From Nicotiana tabacum (lineage: Eukaryota > Streptophyta > Magnoliopsida > Solanales > Solanaceae): a stretch of DNA of 64,000 nucleotides. Where the stretch lies: contig NC_134081.1 of NCBI RefSeq assembly GCF_000715075.1, positions 106,380,108-106,444,107 of the forward strand. Reading direction: 5' to 3'. Of this stretch, positions 60,837-64,000 are shown piece after piece (positions within the stretch are counted from its first letter, which is position 1; the number at the start of each line of letters is the position of its first letter). Under the pieces are notes generated by a model that was not told the DNA's origin, did no database searches, and worked only from the letters and a program-made list of their open reading frames with translations. The position numbers were made by a program, and so were the translations under genes.

Positions 60837-60956
60837 AGCCGATGATGTTTCAATCCAACTATGAGATGTAGTGAAGCCAAGGTCCCTGCTTTTTGCAGGG
60901 TGAACCTCCTTGGTTTTGCTACATTGCACATGATTAATACGAATTACACTGAGGCT
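60837..60956 (+). ncRNA. C/D-like RNA with internal hairpin, copy 2 (orphan)
   Basis: The stem AGCC/GGCT (60,837-60,840 and 60,953-60,956) brackets GATGATG (60,841-60,847) and CTGA (60,949-60,952). A hairpin at 60,867-60,923 has 14 consecutive lower pairs from TAGTGAAGCCAAGG with CCTTGGTTTTGCTA, three of them G-U. Then there is a one-base (T) against seven-base (TGAACCT) bulge, and CCCTGC/GCAGGG closing a five-T loop. The bulge shares GAACC with copy 1, although the lower stems differ in sequence. It follows a likely 3' splice site. No target is recognised. Confidence 0.55.
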
Positions 60957-61070
60957 TTAATTTAATTATTTTCATTTTGTTTGTTCTTTTATTTATTATG
61001 TATCTAAAGCCATTTATACGTATTTAATGAAGTGATTGAGTTTAACTATACTCTTGCTCTTGAACATATA

Positions 61071-61170
61071 GTGGGGTTAGTGTCTGAAATAACTCATAAA
61101 GTTGGTGCTGTTTATCAGCTTCTTCTCTTGAATATTCAACGAGATTGGGGTTAAATCACATCACTACATA
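61071..61170 (+). ncRNA. ACA-ending fold, copy 1 (H/ACA-like 3' hairpin)
   Basis: AGTG (61,079-61,082) pairs with CACT (61,162-61,165), immediately followed by ACA (61,166-61,168). Within it, AACTC pairs with GGGTT, leaving a two-sided pocket. Above are GCTG/CAGC and a TTGA...TCAA hairpin. The pocket sits about 13 bases from ACA, as expected for a pseudouridylation hairpin. No convincing H box precedes it. Confidence 0.4.
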
Positions 61171-61292
61171 TTTATCTGGTATACAAGAATACTTTTAATT
61201 GTATTAATTGTTTTTTGAAATTTGCCAGTGCAATCCACTACTATCTAGGTTCTTGAATTGAGTTTATCGAACTATATATCACCTTGCCTATT

Positions 61293-61395
61293 GATGGTAG
61301 TGAGTGTAAATGAAAACTCATAAAGTAGGTGCAGTCCATCACCTCCTATCTTGAATATTTCACTGAGATTGGAGTTAAATATCAGCACTACATAT
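61293..61395 (+). ncRNA. ACA-ending fold, copy 2 (H/ACA-like)
   Basis: Paralogue of 61,071-61,170: both share actcataaagt, ttgaatatt, gagattgg and gttaaat. AGTGT (61,303-61,307) pairs with GCACT (61,385-61,389) next to ACA (61,390-61,392). AACTC pairs with GAGTT, and AGGTG with CACCT. Upstream, CCACTACTATC near 61,229 can pair with GATGGTAGTG (61,293-61,302), a possible 5' hairpin. AAATGA (61,308-61,313) fits the H-box pattern ANANNA but lies inside the fold, so the model is incomplete. Confidence 0.45.
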
Positions 61396-61440
61396 ATTAA
61401 TGTTAGATAACTTTATCTTACATTTATTTATTTAACTTTA

Positions 61441-61500
61441 TAAGAACCACTTTAGTGAAAATTCATTTTCTTGAACCCGGTGTTAAATGAATTACTACAA
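61441..61500 (+). ncRNA. ACA-ending fold, degenerate copy 3
   Basis: Keeps ttcttgaa, gttaaat and actaca in the order of the other two copies, and AGTG (61,454-61,457) can pair with TACT before ACA (61,497-61,499). It is about 50 bases shorter and probably decayed. Confidence 0.3.
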
Positions 61501-61824
61501 TCTTTAATAACTTTAAGGCAATTATGCATCTAGTTGATTTAGAGTGAAGCTGTGTAACCAATTTCTATTAGAAATAGTGTCACACTATGGCAAGACAGAA
61601 CACTTTCTTGCTGTTTGAACTGAACGCTTCCAATTCTAATTATAAGATCGACTAAAAACCTTTTTCTCTCGTAAAGTTATTGCAAGGTTTTTATTCCAGG
61701 TTGTAGCTGTACCTCCATATGTAAATAAATAGCCTGTTTTAGATCGGACTATCCTATATCTATAGTTCATCGAAGATATCTAAATATATGCTTAACATCA
61801 TTTCAATGTCTTTCTAGTTGGGGA
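61501..61824. other. Distal part of the RNA locus, no defined unit
   Basis: Contains a hairpin ATAGTG-TCA-CACTAT (61,574-61,588) followed by GCAAG/CTTGC (61,590-61,594 and 61,607-61,611). Nothing else could be assigned. Confidence 0.35.
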
Positions 61825-63850
61825 AGGACCGAATCTTGCTAATAAGCTTACTGCAAAAGTAATATCTGGTCTGAAATTATTGGCAAGATACATCAGTGCA
61901 TTCTTTAGGGATTTTTATTAAAATTTCATTGTCCAACGAGCCATATAAGTAGGATGTGACAATATTTATTAATTGCATATCAAGCTTTTCATGGGCTGCC
62001 AAATTTATTCATCTATCATACGAGAATATATTTCCATATAATCAATACCAAGCCTTATATCTTACGACTTCACCTTTCTTTATCTATATTATTCGACAAA
62101 TTTTGGCTCAAGATCCTCATCTTGTTGTATCACTTCAACTGCAACATTATATGCAAAACTATTGTCAACACCAATATTATTTCGGTTCCCTTTTTTTCCT
62201 GTAGAGACATAACTTATTGAGATTTTTTTATTTTCATCATTTTCAAGTACTTGAACCTCCCGTGAGGTGCATAGGCCTTAAATGATCTGTAAAATCATAA
62301 AATACTTGAATGGTCCACATGGAGGGTGTATAGACCTTAATAGATAGGCCAACATTAAAGAAATACAGGGGATTCAATCCCAACTTTAACTGTTGATGGT
62401 TTAATAACCAATTTTCCTTGAGAACAAGCAACACAAGAGAATTCCTTAAATTGAAGAATCTTCTTGTTCTTCAATGTGTGCCCATTTGAATTCTCTATTA
62501 TTCTGCGCATCATGTTAGAACCGGGATGGCCTAACCTTTTATTTACTATGGCATGTGATTTAACCACACTAATGTTTGTGTGGTACAATTCAGAAGAAAA
62601 TGCGGGTAATTTTTCATGCACACATTTTTTTTTTGCTTTTATTATACTAATATAAAGGTATTCAACTTTTTATTCATTAGAGGTCTCAACATGGTAGCCA
62701 TTTTGGCGATTAGCTTTGAAACTAAATAGGTTTCTTTGAGACTTACTATAATACAATGCATTATTAATAGTCAATATTGTTTCTCCAGGTAGTAATAAGG
62801 CCGCTTTTCTAGAGCTCTCAATTAATTTTGTACTACTAGATATTGTATTAACATAGGCCTTTTTCATAACCAAATAAGAGAAAAATTTCTTCTCTTAATA
62901 TTGTGTGAGTTGTAGCACTGTCCAAAAGGCATAATCTTCATTATTCATCTTGGATCCAATTGAAGACTAGAGAATTTTATTTTCTTCCTAAAAAATAAAA
63001 GTACACCATGAAAAATACGAAAAAACTAACAACACCGAGCGAGCGGCAGGAATTAGAATCAACCTATATAACATCTGTTCCCATGTGGTCTGCATTCTAG
63101 AAGCAAAGCTTCCCGGTTGCTTGCCTCATTGAGTGAAAATTCTTTTCATGATCTCCATCTCTTTCCCACCAGCTCGTTCTTTACTAGGCATCTGGGGGAA
63201 CCCGCAGTGTTAATTAACTCAACGCAACATAAGACAACTCAAGTACTACTTGTAAATAAAGACAACTTTAGAACGAGACACAAAAAATACTGAAAATAAA
63301 AATAACAACATCGAGGTTTTCATCGAGGCCTTCAAAATCATCGAGGTTTTCAACTTCCAAATGAGTAAGATCATCGAGGCCTTCAAAATCATCATCATTC
63401 AAAATTTGCCTCGCATTATCATCATTTTTATTTGAAGGTCCTGCCTCAAAATCATTTTTAAAGGTCAAGTGAGACTCCACTGGAGCATTAGCAGAAGATG
63501 CTCCAACGTCATTTCCCTTTTTGTTTTGATGAAGTTTTGATAAAGCTTGACAAAATGCTCAGATGCACGACATTCAATTTTCCAATGGCCTTTCATGCCA
63601 CAGCACTGGCAGTTACCGTTTTTGCCTCTTGAAGGATTGTTTTGAGAACCCATATTATTCTCTCGTTTGCCATGACCACCACGATGACGATTATTATATC
63701 ATCTCTTGCCATTACCATGCCTACGTACATTCATATGGCCATGATAATTATTCTGTTTTTTTCTAGACTTATCACGTCTCGCTACCATATTCGCTTAAGG
63801 AATCGGAGTTGACCCTGTGGGATAGGCTTCATGATTTTTCAGCAAAATGG
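61825..63850 (-). pseudogene. Ty1/copia pol remnant, internally deleted
   Basis: Read on the minus strand from the right: an Arg/Gly-rich gag C-terminus with an intact CCHC knuckle (C-QC-C-GMKG-H-WKIE-C, about 63,620-63,575); an acidic linker with three DDFEGLD repeats (about 63,390-63,300); protease with LLDSATTHTILR (about 62,935-62,900) and VNTISSSTKLIESS; the pre-integrase region with NKRLGHPGSNMMRRIIENSNGH and C..C (62,560-62,400); the start of integrase (IHPPCGPFKYFMI, about 62,330-62,290). It then jumps to RT pieces (VDNSFAYNVAVEVIQQDEDLEP, SYLYGSLDNEILIKIP and MYLANNFRPDITFAVSLLAR, down to about 61,830). No LTR is visible. Frameshifts and deletions are many. It is a different copia lineage from 30,568-35,406. 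Confidence 0.85.
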
Positions 63851-63879
63851 TATTATGTTGCTCAGCCACCATTAAGACT

Positions 63880-64000
63880 GGCAAGTGGGCCGGTCCAGGA
63901 TCGGGACCGGCCTAGGACCGCGACCCATGTGGGTAGTGGACCTAAACGGACTGAACCGTTTAAGACCGGGATCGGGGGAGGTGTGCCTAGCAAGTGGGCT
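63880..64000. mobile_element. Edge of a DNA transposon (hAT-like), runs off the window
   Basis: Starts at or near gcaagtgggccggtcc with a GC-rich series of ggaccgg / ccggcctagg motifs. The decamer gcaagtgggc occurs at 63,881-63,890 and again at 63,990-63,999. Subterminal GGGCCGG-type motifs are common in plant hAT elements. With only one end visible the assignment is tentative. Confidence 0.35.

Larger units (their letters stand above)
59905..61700 (+). ncRNA. Polycistronic snoRNA transcription unit (host RNA)
   Basis: Downstream of the promoter there is no open frame of protein-gene quality for 1.9 kb. Instead there is a series of structured RNA units on the plus strand: two clear box C/D snoRNAs (60,311-60,403 and 60,515-60,600), two C/D-like units with internal hairpins (60,638-60,764 and 60,837-60,956), and ACA-ending folds (61,071-61,170; 61,293-61,395; 61,441-61,500). 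The units are separated by T-rich spacers. The last C/D-like unit is preceded by ttctgtaattttgcag, which looks like a 3' splice site, so some units may be intronic. Plants usually process such clusters from one Pol II precursor. Transcript ends are guesses; the copia remnant begins by about 61,825. Confidence 0.65.

Noticed and set aside
60680..60923. MicroRNA precursors at the two hairpins
   Set aside because: The seven-against-one bulge within the arms and the short overall stems do not fit plant miRNA precursors, and the flanking C- and D-like boxes suggest snoRNA-type RNAs.

Overview
The window is AT-rich plant nuclear DNA, and the retrotransposon families suggest a solanaceous plant (an inference from family resemblance; no search was run). 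I see no intact protein-coding host gene. About four fifths is retrotransposon DNA, much of it nested, all of it broken by stops, frameshifts or deletions. The one stretch that looks like a working host locus is a non-coding RNA gene at about 59.8-61.7 kb.

Layout. 1-10,649: two Ty3/gypsy copies on the minus strand that share a long terminal repeat (LTR), in the order gag, LTR, 3' non-coding module, gag, LTR. 10,650-13,321: AT-rich DNA without a gene. 13,331-29,335: a DNA transposon with terminal inverted repeats of about 120 bp and a near-perfect 9-bp target duplication. It is stretched to 16 kb by two gypsy insertions: a degraded one (13,645-16,957) and a structurally complete one (17,535-29,204, exact TTGAC duplication) whose gag holds a 710-bp hAT-type MITE. 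29,336-30,562: spacer plus the first part of a short reading frame. 30,568-35,406: a Ty1/copia element on the plus strand (TATAG duplication) that splits this frame. 35,499-51,146: a plus-strand gypsy element whose pol was cut and replaced by a minus-strand, non-coding gypsy-type element (40,572-48,368). 51,147-54,430: LTR fragments, two of them facing each other as an inverted repeat. 54,430-57,650: a truncated Tat-lineage gypsy element. 58,390-59,278: a candidate MITE with a CAC/CAT-rich core. 59,800-61,700: the RNA locus. 61,825-63,850: a minus-strand copia remnant. 63,880-64,000: the edge of another DNA element.

The RNA locus has a site II motif, a telo-box and a TATA box within 80 bp, the arrangement known from plant ribosomal-protein and snoRNA gene promoters. 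Downstream are two box C/D snoRNAs with recognisable 25S rRNA guides: a double-guide RNA covering one continuous rRNA stretch, and a U38 homologue. They are followed by two C/D-like RNAs that share an unusual internal hairpin and have no rRNA target I know, and by repeated folds ending in ACA that resemble H/ACA snoRNA hairpins. This is the most promising place for an undescribed feature.

Across the gypsy elements, different LTRs are joined to the same leader (with a conserved AGACGTCT palindrome) and the same non-coding 3' module. Most lack pol, so if any moved recently they probably used enzymes made elsewhere.
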